The notes under the pieces: generated by a model | Database searches by the model: none | What the model saw: only the letters and a program-made list of their open reading frames with translations | Told to the model about the DNA's origin: nothing | Made by a program: the position numbers and the translations under genes | From: Bacillus mojavensis RO-H-1 = KCTC 3706 | GTDB lineage: Bacteria; Bacillota; Bacilli; Bacillales; Bacillaceae | NCBI RefSeq assembly: GCF_000245335.1 | Contig: NZ_JH600294.1 | Coordinates: forward strand, 282,826-346,825 | DNA: 64,000 bases | Reading direction: 5' to 3' | Shown: one piece after another, positions 1-9,203 of the stretch | Numbering within the stretch: position 1 is the stretch's first letter | How the letters are laid out: each line of letters opens with the position of its first letter

Positions 1-101
1 TCAACCCGGAGCTTATAAATCGATTCTATTCTTTCCCCTTCAACGAGCAAAGCTTCAAGCTTCTTTGCGTCAGTTGGCCTGCTAACAGAAAAAATACCCA
101 A
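1..101 (-). CDS. yozO: YozO, N-terminal part only (PH-like domain protein)
   Basis: Only the first 33 or so codons lie in the window; the gene continues off the left edge. The start is TTG preceded by AGAGGGG about 7 nt upstream, giving MGIFSVSRPTDAKK followed by LLVEGERIE, the usual opening of bacterial PH-like (bPH) domain proteins. The protein is of unknown function, and its place next to yozC and dhaS fits the B. subtilis gene order. Identification rests on this short stretch and on synteny, so it is moderate. Confidence 0.6.
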   Translation of the reverse strand, partial: MGIFSVSRPTDAKKLEALLVEGERIESIYKLRV

Positions 102-548
102 TGAAGAACCCCTCTTTCTGCATTTATCTATTTTTCTTATGACGAGATTACATTAAATAAAATAAGTCCTTTATCCCTATATAAGAATACGACATAGAAG
201 ACATTTAAACCATTACGAACAGATTACATTTTTCACATTTTTAATTTGTTTCTTGTTTTTTGTATTGCTGTCATCATGTAGTACGCACCAATAGAGAAAA
301 AAGTTTCATTTTTCACAAATATTTTTTTGAAAAATGAGTTTTTTAACGTTTTCTTCTTTGTATCTGTTTTATTTTCCCTTTTTGAATCAAAGAAGAACCG
401 CAGCTTAGCTGCGGTCCTTTGCATAACCATCGTATCTTCAATTGTGCCATCTTTATAAGAGTCTGAAATTGATGGGACATATGCTTCCTGCCCGATGAGC
501 CGTTCATGAAAGGCTTCTGTTTCTCCTTCAATCAGGGATTCTCGGTGA
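102..548. other. Intergenic stretch with possible gene remnant
   Basis: AT-rich DNA between yozO and yozC. On the minus strand an open frame follows directly on yozC, using a possible TTG overlapping the yozC stop; it encodes about 40 ordinary-looking residues (ESLIEGETEAFHERLIGQ and onward) before running into the hairpin at 397-415. It has no convincing ribosome-binding site, and its later part is low-complexity Lys/Phe sequence past the terminator. It may be the decayed end of a gene once cotranscribed with yozC. I do not recognise it and do not call it as a gene. Confidence 0.3.
392..416 (-). terminator. Terminator downstream of yozC
   Basis: An 8-bp stem ACCGCAGC/GCTGCGGT with a 3-nt loop is followed on the minus strand by TTCTTCTTT. 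It lies about 130 nt past the yozC stop, which leaves room for one more small cotranscribed reading frame. Confidence 0.75.
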
Positions 549-752
549 TTATACCTCTTCAAAATATTCTTTATAGTATCCGCCGATTTTATTTGTATTA
601 TCGACGACAAACAGAAATTCCTCTGTCTCATTCTTCACTTCATATTCTTTCCCTGGTGTTAATACACGATTTACAATGTATTTTTTTGCGTTTGTCTGAA
701 CACATTTTACTTTTTTAACGGTTTCTTTTTCAAGCCAATTTTTATGTATCAT
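549..752 (-). CDS. yozC: YozC, small hypothetical protein
   Basis: A 67-residue protein starting MIHKNWLEKE, recognised as YozC from memory of the B. subtilis group. Its start has AAAGGAGA about 8 nt upstream. It is a charged soluble protein with no signal peptide or membrane segment, two cysteines at most, and a beta-rich pattern (KYIVNRVLTPGKEYEV, EFLFVVDN). That pattern resembles small SH3- or KOW-like folds, but this is only a guess. Function unknown. It is divergent from dhaS, with about 230 nt between the starts. Confidence 0.8.
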   Translation of the reverse strand: MIHKNWLEKETVKKVKCVQTNAKKYIVNRVLTPGKEYEVKNETEEFLFVVDNTNKIGGYYKEYFEEV

Positions 753-980
753 GATGAAATCTCCTTTACTTGTCTATAAGCCTATTGTAGCTTTTTTCTT
801 TTGTAAATTGCAATATCGGTTATTCATTGATTTTGTTATGTTTTCTAGTATAGAATGTTTGTATACGCTTACTTCCATAGTAACGATCACAGCTAATTTC
901 CGCTCTTCAATGAAGCAATATCCATTCTATCACCAAGAATCTCAGAACAGGCCATAAAAATGACTGGAGGTTTGTTACGA

Positions 981-2468
981 ATGAGTTCTTTAACGATGCA
1001 AGTGAGTAAAAGGCTGGAGACATTTTTACAGGGAACGAAAAAGCTTTATATTGATGGGAAGTTTGTTCCGAGTGCCTCAGGGGCAACCTTTGACACGCCC
1101 AACCCGGCGACAGGCGAAACCTTAATGTCGCTGTATGAAGCCCGGGCAGAAGATGTGGACAAAGCCGTTAAAGCTGCCCGCAAAGCCTTTGATCAAGGCG
1201 AGTGGAGAACAATGTCTCCAGCATCGAGAAGCAGACTGATGTATAAGCTGGCAGATTTAATGGAAGAGCATAAAACTGAGCTTGCTCAGCTTGAAACCCT
1301 TGATAACGGAAAGCCAATAAACGAAACAACAAATGGAGATATCCCGCTGGCTATTGAGCATATGCGCTATTACGCCGGCTGGTGCACAAAAATAACAGGG
1401 CAGACAATCCCTGTTTCCGGCTCCTATTTTAATTATACACGCCATGAGCCTGTCGGCGTCGTCGGCCAAATCATCCCATGGAATTTCCCGCTCCTTATGG
1501 CGATGTGGAAAATGGGTGCGGCTCTTGCAACCGGCTGTACAATTGTGCTTAAGCCTGCTGAGCAAACCCCGCTTTCAGCTCTTTATTTGGCTGAGTTAAT
1601 TGATAAAGCCGGTTTCCCTGACGGTGTGATCAATATCATTCCGGGATTCGGTGAGGATGCTGGAGAAGCACTTACCAACCATGAAGCGGTTGACAAAATT
1701 GCCTTTACCGGATCAACAGAAATCGGAAAGAAAATCATGGCCACGGCGGCAAAAAGCATTAAGCGTGTAACCCTGGAACTGGGCGGAAAATCACCTAATA
1801 TCCTGCTACCGGATGCCAATTTGAAAAAAGCCATTCCAGGCGCTTTAAACGGTGTCATGTTTAACCAAGGCCAAGTCTGCTGTGCGGGCTCACGCGTCTT
1901 TATTCATAAAGACCAGTATGATGAAGTTGTTAATGAGATGGTGTCTTATGCTGAATCACTCCGCCAAGGAGCCGGACTTCATAAAGATACCCAAATCGGC
2001 CCGCTCGTGAGCAAGGAGCAGCATGAACGCGTTCTTTCTTATATTCAAAAAGGGAAAGATGAAGGAGCAAAAGCGGTCACTGGCGGAAGCTGCCCTTATG
2101 AAGAAGGATACTTTGTCGCGCCGACTGTGTTTGCGAATGTTGAAGACGATATGACAATCGCCAAAGAAGAAATCTTTGGACCAGTCCTGACGGCGATTCC
2201 GTATGAAACAGTGGATGAAGTCATTGAACGAGCCAACCATTCTGAATACGGACTTGCTGCCGGCCTATGGACTGAGAATGTAAAACAAGCCCATTATATT
2301 GCAGATCGCCTTCAAGCCGGGACTGTCTGGGTAAACTGCTATAATGTGTTTGACGCAGCTTCGCCGTTCGGCGGTTATAAACAATCCGGACTAGGAAGAG
2401 AAATGGGCTCATATGCTCTAGATAACTACACAGAAGTCAAAAGTGTATGGATTAATCTTGAAGACTAA
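981..2468 (+). CDS. dhaS: Aldehyde dehydrogenase DhaS
   Basis: NAD(P)-dependent aldehyde dehydrogenase, 495 residues, the normal length of the family. The active-site motif GQVCCAGSR puts the nucleophilic Cys at residue 300, and the general-base Glu is residue 266 in VTLELGGKS. The substrate-cofactor groove motif IPWNFPL is also present. The frame is open 21 nt further upstream, but GGAGG at 966-970 sits 10 nt before the ATG used here, which decides the start. The family oxidises aliphatic aldehydes to acids; the true substrate of DhaS is not evident from sequence. It stands alone as a unit with its own terminator. Confidence 0.95.
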   Translation: MSSLTMQVSKRLETFLQGTKKLYIDGKFVPSASGATFDTPNPATGETLMSLYEARAEDVDKAVKAARKAFDQGEWRTMSPASRSRLMYKLADLMEEHKTELAQLETLDNGKPINETTNGDIPLAIEHMRYYAGWCTKITGQTIPVSGSYFNYTRHEPVGVVGQIIPWNFPLLMAMWKMGAALATGCTIVLKPAEQTPLSALYLAELIDKAGFPDGVINIIPGFGEDAGEALTNHEAVDKIAFTGSTEIGKKIMATAAKSIKRVTLELGGKSPNILLPDANLKKAIPGALNGVMFNQGQVCCAGSRVFIHKDQYDEVVNEMVSYAESLRQGAGLHKDTQIGPLVSKEQHERVLSYIQKGKDEGAKAVTGGSCPYEEGYFVAPTVFANVEDDMTIAKEEIFGPVLTAIPYETVDEVIERANHSEYGLAAGLWTENVKQAHYIADRLQAGTVWVNCYNVFDAASPFGGYKQSGLGREMGSYALDNYTEVKSVWINLED

Positions 2469-2480
2469 AAGCTTTTAAAA

Positions 2481-2508
2481 AAACTGCTGCCTGCCAGCAG
2501 TTTTTTTC
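2481..2508 (+). terminator. dhaS terminator
   Basis: Inverted repeat AAACTGCTGG/CCAGCAGTTT followed by a run of seven T, 12 nt after the dhaS stop. Confidence 0.9.
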
Positions 2509-2566
2509 TTTCAGTAATGGCAGCAAAAGCTGATGAATATATATCTTTCTGAAGGAGTTGAGCGTG

Positions 2567-4464
2567 ATGAGCACACTTCAGGAGAAGGTGAGGCGCTATC
2601 AGCAAAACACGATTTCAGAGCTGAAAGATAGGCAAAATGGTGACGGTTCTTGGTCATTTTGCTTTGAAGGGCCAATCATGACGAATTCTTTTTTTATTCT
2701 GCTCCTCACCTCACTTGATGAAGGTGAAAATGAAAAAGAACTCATTTCGGCGCTCGCAGCCGGCATTCGCGAAAATCAGCAGCCAGACGGAACGTTTAAC
2801 AATTTCCCTGACGAAACAGGCGGCAATATAACAGCTGCCGTCCAAGGTTATGTCGGAATGCTGGCTTCAGGATGCTACCATCGAACTGATCCGCACATGA
2901 AAAAAGCTGAAAAATTTATTACATCACATGGCGGCTTGAGGAATATTCATTTCATGACAAAATGGATGCTTGCAGCAAACAGCCTTTACCCTTGGCCCGC
3001 ATTATATGTACCATTGTCGCTTTTAGCAATTCCCCAACATTCCCGGTTCATTTCTATCAGTTCAGCACCTATGCCCGTATTCACTTTGCGCCGATGGCTG
3101 TCACACTCAATCAGCGATACACACTAAAAAACCGCAATATTCAATCTCTCCGCCACCTCGACCCGCACATGACAAAAAACCCTTTGACATGGCTCCGTTC
3201 TGATGCTTTCGAGGAGAGAGACCTCTCTTCTGTTCTGACTCATTGGAAGTGGCTTTTTCGTGCACCCTTTGCTCTTCAGGAGCTTGGCTTACACACAGCT
3301 AAAACATATATGCTTGACCGAATTGAAGAAGACGGCACACTGTACAGTTATGCAAGCGCCACAATATTTATGGTATACAGCCTTCTGTCACTTGGTGTGT
3401 CACGCCATTCACCGGTCATCCGAAGGGCCATTAATGGCATCAAAGCATTGGTGACTGAATGTGGCGGCATTCCTTATTTAGAAAATTCCACTTCCACTGT
3501 TTGGGATACTGCATTAATCACTTATGCGCTTCAGCAAAACGGCGTTGCCGAAACAGACGGTACAATTACAAAAGCCGTTTCTTTTTTACAAAAGCGGCAG
3601 CATACCAAGATAGCAGATTGGTCTGTCAACAATCCAAATGTATCTCCAGGCGGCTGGGGATTTTCAAATATTAACACGAATAACCCTGATTGTGACGACA
3701 CTGCAGCCGTCTTAAAAGCAATTCCCCGCAGCTTCTCTCCTTTTTCTTGGGAGCGAGGCGTGGCTTGGCTTTTATCGATGCAGAACAATGATGGAGGGTT
3801 TTCCGCCTTTGAAAAAAATGTGAACCACCCTCTTATCCGCCACCTCCCGCTTGAATCCGCCGAGGATGCGGCTGTTGATCCCTCAACCGCCGACCTTACC
3901 GGGCGTGTGCTGCACTTTTTAGGTGAAAAAGCCGGCTTTTCAGTAAAACATCACCACATTCAGCGTGCTGTGGACTGGCTTTATGAAAATCAGGAACATA
4001 ATGGATCTTGGTACGGACGTTGGGGTGTTTGCTACATTTACGGCACATGGGCTGCCTTAACCGGCATGCACGCCTGCGGAGTTGTTCGAACCCACCCTTC
4101 GATACAAAAGGCAATCCGGTGGCTCAAAACCATACAAAATGATGACGGCAGCTGGGGTGAATCCTGCAAAAGCGCGGAGGTCAAAACCTATGTGCCGCTT
4201 AAAGAAGGAACCATTATACAAACTGCCTGGGCTTTAGATGCTTTATTGCTATATGAAAAACCCAGTCATCCAGCAATTGTGAAAGGAATGAACTACCTCA
4301 TGGACAGCAGTTCTCATGACGGTAGAAGCTTGACTTATCCAGTGGGAATCGGGCTGCCAAAGCAGTTTTATATTCGTTACCACAGTTATCCTTATGTGTT
4401 CCCTTTGCTGGCTGTCGGCAAATATTTGAATTCTATTGAAAAGGAGACAGCATATGAAACGTGA
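2567..4464 (+). pseudogene. sqhC: Squalene-hopene-cyclase-type sporulene cyclase SqhC, frameshifted
   Basis: The reading frame is broken after about 155 codons. The first frame reaches WPALYVPLSLLAIP, and the matching continuation SPTFPVHFYQFS is in another frame. Restoring one C in the C-run at 3032-3035 gives a protein of about 632 residues, the expected length. The second part keeps the catalytic Asp motif (NPDCDDTAA) and many QW repeats (QNNDGGF, QNDDGSW). In B. subtilis the enzyme cyclises tetraprenyl-beta-curcumene to sporulenol, the precursor of spore C35 terpenoids. Start: GAAGGAG 9 nt before ATG; TTG and GTG codons just upstream are in frame but too close to that site. It overlaps sodF by 11 nt. 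The indel may be a sequencing error, since every motif downstream is intact. Confidence 0.85.
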
Positions 4465-5299
4465 ATCTTATCAAACCGAGATGTTCAATTGGTGTGAAGC
4501 CTTAAAAGATCAGATTCAAAAACGAGGACAGCTTGATCAATTTGAGGATCAAATCGAAAGGATGATTGAAGCGCTGGAGGATGACCAGACGACAGAAGAA
4601 CAGTGGTATCAGCAGGCCGCCACACTCTATCGTGATATTACACAATCAGAAGAAACAGGTGAAAGACGTGCCTTCGTTCCTATAGGAAAACATGTTCTTC
4701 CAAAGCTTCCGTACAAGTACTCTGCTTTAGAACCTTATATTTCACGTGATATTATGGTACTTCATCATACAAAACATCACCAAAGCTATGTTGACGGACT
4801 GAATAAAGCAGAATTGGAGCTTAAGAAAGCCAGAGCTTCAAAGAACTATGACTTGATCACTCATTGGGAAAGAGAGCTGGCATTTCATGGAGCGGGCCAT
4901 TATTTGCACAGTATTTTTTGGTTTTCTATGCATCCAAACGGAAAAAGACGTCCTACTGGAGCATTGTTTCAAATGATCGATCTCTCATTTGGAAGCTATT
5001 CGGCCTTTAAGGAGCATTTTACCCAAGCTGCAAAAAAAGTGGAGGGTGTCGGGTGGGCCATTCTTGTCTGGTCCCCTCGTTCCGGACGGCTGGAGATTTT
5101 AGCCGCAGAGAAGCACCAGCACTTCAGCCAGTGGGATGTTATCCCTCTTTTGCCGCTTGATGTATGGGAACATGCTTACTATTTGCAATATAAAAATGAC
5201 CGTGGGAGCTATGTTGATCATTGGTGGAATGTAGTCGATTGGCGTGAAGCCGAAAAACGTTTTGAACAGGCAAAAGAAGTCGTATGGAAACTCTATTAA
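4454..5299 (+). CDS. sodF: Superoxide dismutase SodF (Fe/Mn family)
   Basis: A 281-residue protein with an unusual charged, helical N-terminal extension of about 75 residues ahead of a complete Fe/Mn-SOD domain (LPKLPYKYSALEPYIS onward). The four metal ligands appear present: His in HHTKHHQSYV, His in HGAGHYLHSIFW, and Asp and His in DVWEHAYYL. The start overlaps the end of sqhC by 11 nt, with AAGGAG before the ATG, so the two are translationally coupled. Coupling to sporulene synthesis suggests a role in oxidative protection of the spore; that link is inference from context. Confidence 0.92.
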   Translation: MKRESYQTEMFNWCEALKDQIQKRGQLDQFEDQIERMIEALEDDQTTEEQWYQQAATLYRDITQSEETGERRAFVPIGKHVLPKLPYKYSALEPYISRDIMVLHHTKHHQSYVDGLNKAELELKKARASKNYDLITHWERELAFHGAGHYLHSIFWFSMHPNGKRRPTGALFQMIDLSFGSYSAFKEHFTQAAKKVEGVGWAILVWSPRSGRLEILAAEKHQHFSQWDVIPLLPLDVWEHAYYLQYKNDRGSYVDHWWNVVDWREAEKRFEQAKEVVWKLY

Positions 5300-5332
5300 A
5301 AAAGCCCCCTTTTCCAGGGGGCTTCATTTTTT
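5300..5332. terminator. Bidirectional terminator sodF/yocR
   Basis: Stem AAGCCCCC/GGGGGCTT with T-rich tracts on both sides, lying between convergent sodF and yocR. Confidence 0.9.
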
Positions 5333-6668
5333 AAAAAATACCTAATACATGTAAAAATACAATAATGATTGCAACGGGTGAAAGATAGCGTATCAGCAGA
5401 AGCCAAACCGCAAACCACTTTCGCTTGAGATTTGAGCCGCTTTTCAGCTCGTTAAACAAGTCTTCTTTCGGTATTTTTAACGGTACAAAGATAGAAATCA
5501 ATAACGCTCCTAACGGCATTAAAATATTGCTGACCAGAAAATCAGCTGCGTCAAAAATGGACATGTGAAAAATGGTGATATCACTTAAAATACCGTATGA
5601 TAACGCAGACGGTACGCCGACCAGAAAGATAGCCATCCCGCCGATCCAGGCAAATCGTTTTCTTTTACTCACATCGCCTTTTGAAAGCACAGCAACCAAA
5701 ATTTCAAGCATTGAAAAGGCGGATGTCAGTGCTGCAAATAAAAATAGAATTAAAAATGCTAATAAAAAGACAATTCCAAACGGCATTTGATTAAATACAG
5801 TCGGCAGCACATTAAATAACAGGACAGGTCCTTGATCCGGTTTGAGGCCGAATGAAAAAACAGCTGGAAAGATTGCGATTCCCGCCATAATGGCGACAAG
5901 AACATTCAAAACCGTGACAGATACAGCAGACTGCACCAGATTTTCTTGTTTTTCTAGATAAGCACTATACGTTACCATTACAGATACACCGACACTTAAT
6001 AAGAAGAAGGACTGGCCCATCGCATATAATATTGTATTGGCGTCAATAGCGGAGATATCAGGTGTCAGGAAAAACGTAAGGCCTTCCATCGCTCCATGAA
6101 GTGTAACTGAACGCACCATTAAAATAATAAATAATATAAATAGCGCCGGCATTAAAATTTGGCTTGCTTTTTCAATTCCGCTGCTTACACCCTTTGCGAC
6201 AACCAAAATTGTGACCAGCATAAACAGCAGCTGGCCTCCTACAGCCAAATATGGATTTGAAATGGTATTCGCAAACAGCGTATCAAACCCTGATGTATGC
6301 GATAAACCGCCGGTAAAGCCTTTAAAAATGTAATTTAAAATCCATCCGCCGACAACGCTGTAGAATGATAACAGAATAAAGCACGTCGCCATGCCCAAAT
6401 AGCCTATCCAATGCCATTTAGACCCAGGAGCAAGAGATTTATAGGATTGGACGGCATCTTGCTGTGTTTTTCTGCCTATGATGAATTCACCGAGCAATAA
6501 TGGCAGTCCGATTAATATTGTAAATAAAATGAAAATAAATAAAAACGCGCCTCCTCCGCTGGTGCCTGCGACATATGGGAATTTCCATATCGCACCGAGA
6601 CCGATAGCCGATCCAGCTGCTGCTAAAATAAAGCCCAGCTTCGAAGACCATTGATTAGCTTCCTTCAC
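5331..6668 (-). CDS. yocR: Sodium-dependent transporter YocR (NSS family)
   Basis: A membrane protein of 445 residues with about 11 hydrophobic segments. It opens with the neurotransmitter:sodium symporter signature ([19 protein letters not shown], then WKFPYVAG), whose unwound first helix forms the sodium and substrate sites. It probably imports an amino acid with sodium. An ATG seven codons upstream is in frame, but AGGAG lies inside that stretch and is properly spaced (7 nt) from the GTG chosen here. Only the substrate is uncertain. It is divergently oriented to yocS across about 240 nt of very AT-rich DNA. Confidence 0.9.
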   Translation of the reverse strand: MKEANQWSSKLGFILAAAGSAIGLGAIWKFPYVAGTSGGGAFLFIFILFTILIGLPLLLGEFIIGRKTQQDAVQSYKSLAPGSKWHWIGYLGMATCFILLSFYSVVGGWILNYIFKGFTGGLSHTSGFDTLFANTISNPYLAVGGQLLFMLVTILVVAKGVSSGIEKASQILMPALFILFIILMVRSVTLHGAMEGLTFFLTPDISAIDANTILYAMGQSFFLLSVGVSVMVTYSAYLEKQENLVQSAVSVTVLNVLVAIMAGIAIFPAVFSFGLKPDQGPVLLFNVLPTVFNQMPFGIVFLLAFLILFLFAALTSAFSMLEILVAVLSKGDVSKRKRFAWIGGMAIFLVGVPSALSYGILSDITIFHMSIFDAADFLVSNILMPLGALLISIFVPLKIPKEDLFNELKSGSNLKRKWFAVWLLLIRYLSPVAIIIVFLHVLGIF

Positions 6669-6908
6669 CCTATCACTCCTATTTTTCAAAACAGTTTAAA
6701 GGTTCATTGTAAGAATATCTACCTATATAGTCAAGAATATTTTGATTAGTTTACATAATATATTTATCATCTATCTACATAGATATATCAGAATACAGTC
6801 AATTTATTAATATTGAATTATTCAGAAAATTAATTATAATAGGGGAATACCAAAAAATCTGTAAGAATTTCTGCTGAAGTTCTTGATCAGTGTATGAGGA
6901 GTGTTTGT

Positions 6909-7874
6909 ATGGAAAACATCAGAAAGATTAGTCATTTCGCGGGACAAACCTTCGGCATCTGGGTTATTGTTTTTGCCGTACTCGGATTTTCGTTCCCATT
7001 ATTATTTTCTTGGATCAGTTCTTATATTACGATTTTTCTCGGCATTATCATGTTTGGAATGGGGCTAACACTGCAAACCGATGATTTTAAAGAGCTGATC
7101 AGAAAACCTTTGTACGTCATTATCGGAGTGATTGCCCAATATACGATTATGCCGCTTGTTGCTTTCGGCTTAGCCTATGGCTTGCATCTCCCCTCGGAGA
7201 TCGCGGTAGGCGTCATTCTTGTTGGCTGCTGTCCGGGTGGAACTGCCTCTAATGTCATGACATTTTTAGCAAAAGGCAACACGGCCCTGTCTGTTGCTGT
7301 CACTACAATTTCCACCTTGTTGGCACCTGTTTTGACGCCGGTATTGATTATGCTGTTTGCCAAGGAATGGCTGCCTGTCTCGCCTGGCTCATTATTTATT
7401 TCGATTTTGCAGGCTGTATTGTTTCCAATCATTGCAGGCCTAATCGTCAAAATGTTTTTCAAAAAACAGGTCGCAAAAGCCGTTCATGTCCTGCCGCTTG
7501 TTTCAGTCATCGGTATCGTTGCGATTGTATCAGCTGTTGTAAGCGGCAATCGGGAAAACCTGCTTCAATCAGGATGGCTTATTTTTTCAGTAGTTATCCT
7601 GCATAATGGCATTGGATATTTACTGGGGTTTCTTTGTGCAAAGCTGTTAAAAATGGATTATGCATCTCAAAAAGCGGTTGCAATTGAAGTCGGCATGCAA
7701 AACTCAGGGCTTGGCGCAGCACTTGCTACGGCACATTTTTCACCGCTATCCGCTGTTCCTAGCGCGATTTTCAGTGTTTGTCACAACCTTTCAGGCTCTC
7801 TGCTCGCTACATATTGGTCTAAAAAAGGTAAGAATCAAAAAGAAGATTCAAACAGCAGAGAACTGACTCTTTAA
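6909..7874 (+). CDS. yocS: BASS-family sodium-dependent transporter YocS
   Basis: A 321-residue membrane protein with 9-10 hydrophobic segments, of the bile acid:sodium symporter (BASS/SBF) family. Conserved patches are FGMGLTL, the GCCPGGTASN loop that belongs to the sodium sites, and EVGMQNSGLG in the second half. Bacterial members carry pantothenate, pyruvate or other organic anions; the substrate here is unknown. GAGGAGTG before the ATG at MENIRK decides the start over one five codons earlier. Confidence 0.9.
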   Translation: MENIRKISHFAGQTFGIWVIVFAVLGFSFPLLFSWISSYITIFLGIIMFGMGLTLQTDDFKELIRKPLYVIIGVIAQYTIMPLVAFGLAYGLHLPSEIAVGVILVGCCPGGTASNVMTFLAKGNTALSVAVTTISTLLAPVLTPVLIMLFAKEWLPVSPGSLFISILQAVLFPIIAGLIVKMFFKKQVAKAVHVLPLVSVIGIVAIVSAVVSGNRENLLQSGWLIFSVVILHNGIGYLLGFLCAKLLKMDYASQKAVAIEVGMQNSGLGAALATAHFSPLSAVPSAIFSVCHNLSGSLLATYWSKKGKNQKEDSNSRELTL

Positions 7875-7890
7875 CATTCTATTCTATATA

Positions 7891-7927
7891 AAAAGGTACA
7901 TCACGTTTAGCCGTGATGTACCTTTTT
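7891..7927. terminator. Bidirectional terminator yocS/odhB
   Basis: A 13-bp stem (AAGGTACATCACG and its complement) with a 5-nt loop, flanked by A-run and T-run, between convergent yocS and odhB. Confidence 0.92.
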
Positions 7928-7931
7928 TGTT

Positions 7932-9188
7932 TTATCCCTCTAACAAAAGCTGTTCAGGATCTTCTAGTAAGTTCTTAATAGTGACAAGGAATCCAACTGC
8001 TTCTTTACCATCTACGATCCGATGATCATAAGATAAAGCAATATACATCATTGGACGGTTTTCAAAACGTTCTTCATCAATTGCGACAGGGCGCAGCTGA
8101 ATCTTATGCATACCCAGAATACCAACTTGAGGGCTGTTTAAAATCGGTGTCGACATGAGTGAACCGAAAGTCCCTCCGTTTGTAATTGTAAATGAGCCTC
8201 CCTGCAGCTCACCAAGGGTTAATTTATTGTTTCTCGCTTTTTTCGCAAGCTCGCCGATTTCTTTTTCAATGCCTGCAAATGTCAGACGGTCTGCATCCCT
8301 TACAACTGGAACGACAAGTCCTTCTTCAGCTGCAACAGCGATTCCGATATCATAGAATTTTTTAACAATCAGCTCATCGCCTTGAATTTCTGCATTCAAG
8401 AGCGGATATTTTTTCAATGCCGCTACAACAGCTTTTGTAAAGAAAGACATAAAGCCCAGCTTCACTTCATTTTGCTCAAAGAATTGGTCTTTGCGACGTT
8501 TTCTGAGATTCATAACAGCCGTCATGTCAACTTCATTAAATGTAGTCAGCATCGCAGATGTTTGCTGAACTTCGACTAGACGTTTTGCAATCGTCTGTCT
8601 GCGGCGTGACATTTTTTGCACTTCAACAGGTTTGTCAAAGCTTTGCTGTGTTTTTTGAGCCTGCGGCTGTTGTTTTTGCTGCTGAGGAGCTGGTTTCGCC
8701 GCTGGTTTTTCATACGCCTCAACATCCTGTTTGCGCACTCTTCCAAGCGGGTCGCCAGTTGGAACCTGAGACAGGTCAATCCCTTTCTCTCTCGCCAGCT
8801 TACGGGCAGAAGGAGATGCAATTGTTCTTGATTTTGCTTCCGTTTGCGCTTCCTGGCTCACTTCTTGCGCCGCTGGTTCAGCTTGCTTTTCTTCTTTTTC
8901 ACTTTCTTTGCTTTCAGCCTTCTCTGAAGGAGCAGGGGCAGAACTTTCACCCGCGCCTTCTGTAATGGTACCGATAATTTCTCCAACTTGGACGGTATCA
9001 CCCGAATCTTTCAATACCTCTTGAAGAACACCCGATTCTTCTGCTGTCAATTCAACATTTACTTTATCCGTTTCAAGTTCAAGCAGATATTCACCCTGTT
9101 CTACATAATCACCGGGCTGCTTTAACCATTGGGCTATTGTTCCTTCTGAGATTGATTCTGCTAATTCAGGTACCTTAATTTCCGCCAT
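7932..9188 (-). CDS. odhB: Dihydrolipoyl succinyltransferase OdhB (E2 of 2-oxoglutarate dehydrogenase)
   Basis: E2 core of the 2-oxoglutarate dehydrogenase complex, 418 residues. An N-terminal lipoyl domain with lipoyl-lysine motif ETDKVNV (about residue 42) is followed by an Ala/Pro/Gln-rich linker. Then come the peripheral subunit-binding domain ([18 protein letters not shown], about 125-160) and the catalytic acyltransferase domain ending in [12 protein letters not shown], with the catalytic His and Asp. It transfers succinyl groups to CoA in the TCA cycle. It lies 15 nt downstream of odhA in the same operon and is intact. Confidence 0.96.
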   Translation of the reverse strand: MAEIKVPELAESISEGTIAQWLKQPGDYVEQGEYLLELETDKVNVELTAEESGVLQEVLKDSGDTVQVGEIIGTITEGAGESSAPAPSEKAESKESEKEEKQAEPAAQEVSQEAQTEAKSRTIASPSARKLAREKGIDLSQVPTGDPLGRVRKQDVEAYEKPAAKPAPQQQKQQPQAQKTQQSFDKPVEVQKMSRRRQTIAKRLVEVQQTSAMLTTFNEVDMTAVMNLRKRRKDQFFEQNEVKLGFMSFFTKAVVAALKKYPLLNAEIQGDELIVKKFYDIGIAVAAEEGLVVPVVRDADRLTFAGIEKEIGELAKKARNNKLTLGELQGGSFTITNGGTFGSLMSTPILNSPQVGILGMHKIQLRPVAIDEERFENRPMMYIALSYDHRIVDGKEAVGFLVTIKNLLEDPEQLLLEG

Positions 9189-9203
9189 TTTTTCATTTCC
9201 CCC

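Noticed and set aside
751..957. 68-codon plus-strand frame before dhaS
   Set aside because: It lies in the yozC/dhaS promoter region, has no ribosome site and shows random composition.
8558..8965. 135-codon plus-strand frame opposite odhB
   Set aside because: It is a shadow of the Ala/Pro/Gln-rich linker of odhB; low-complexity and without a ribosome site.
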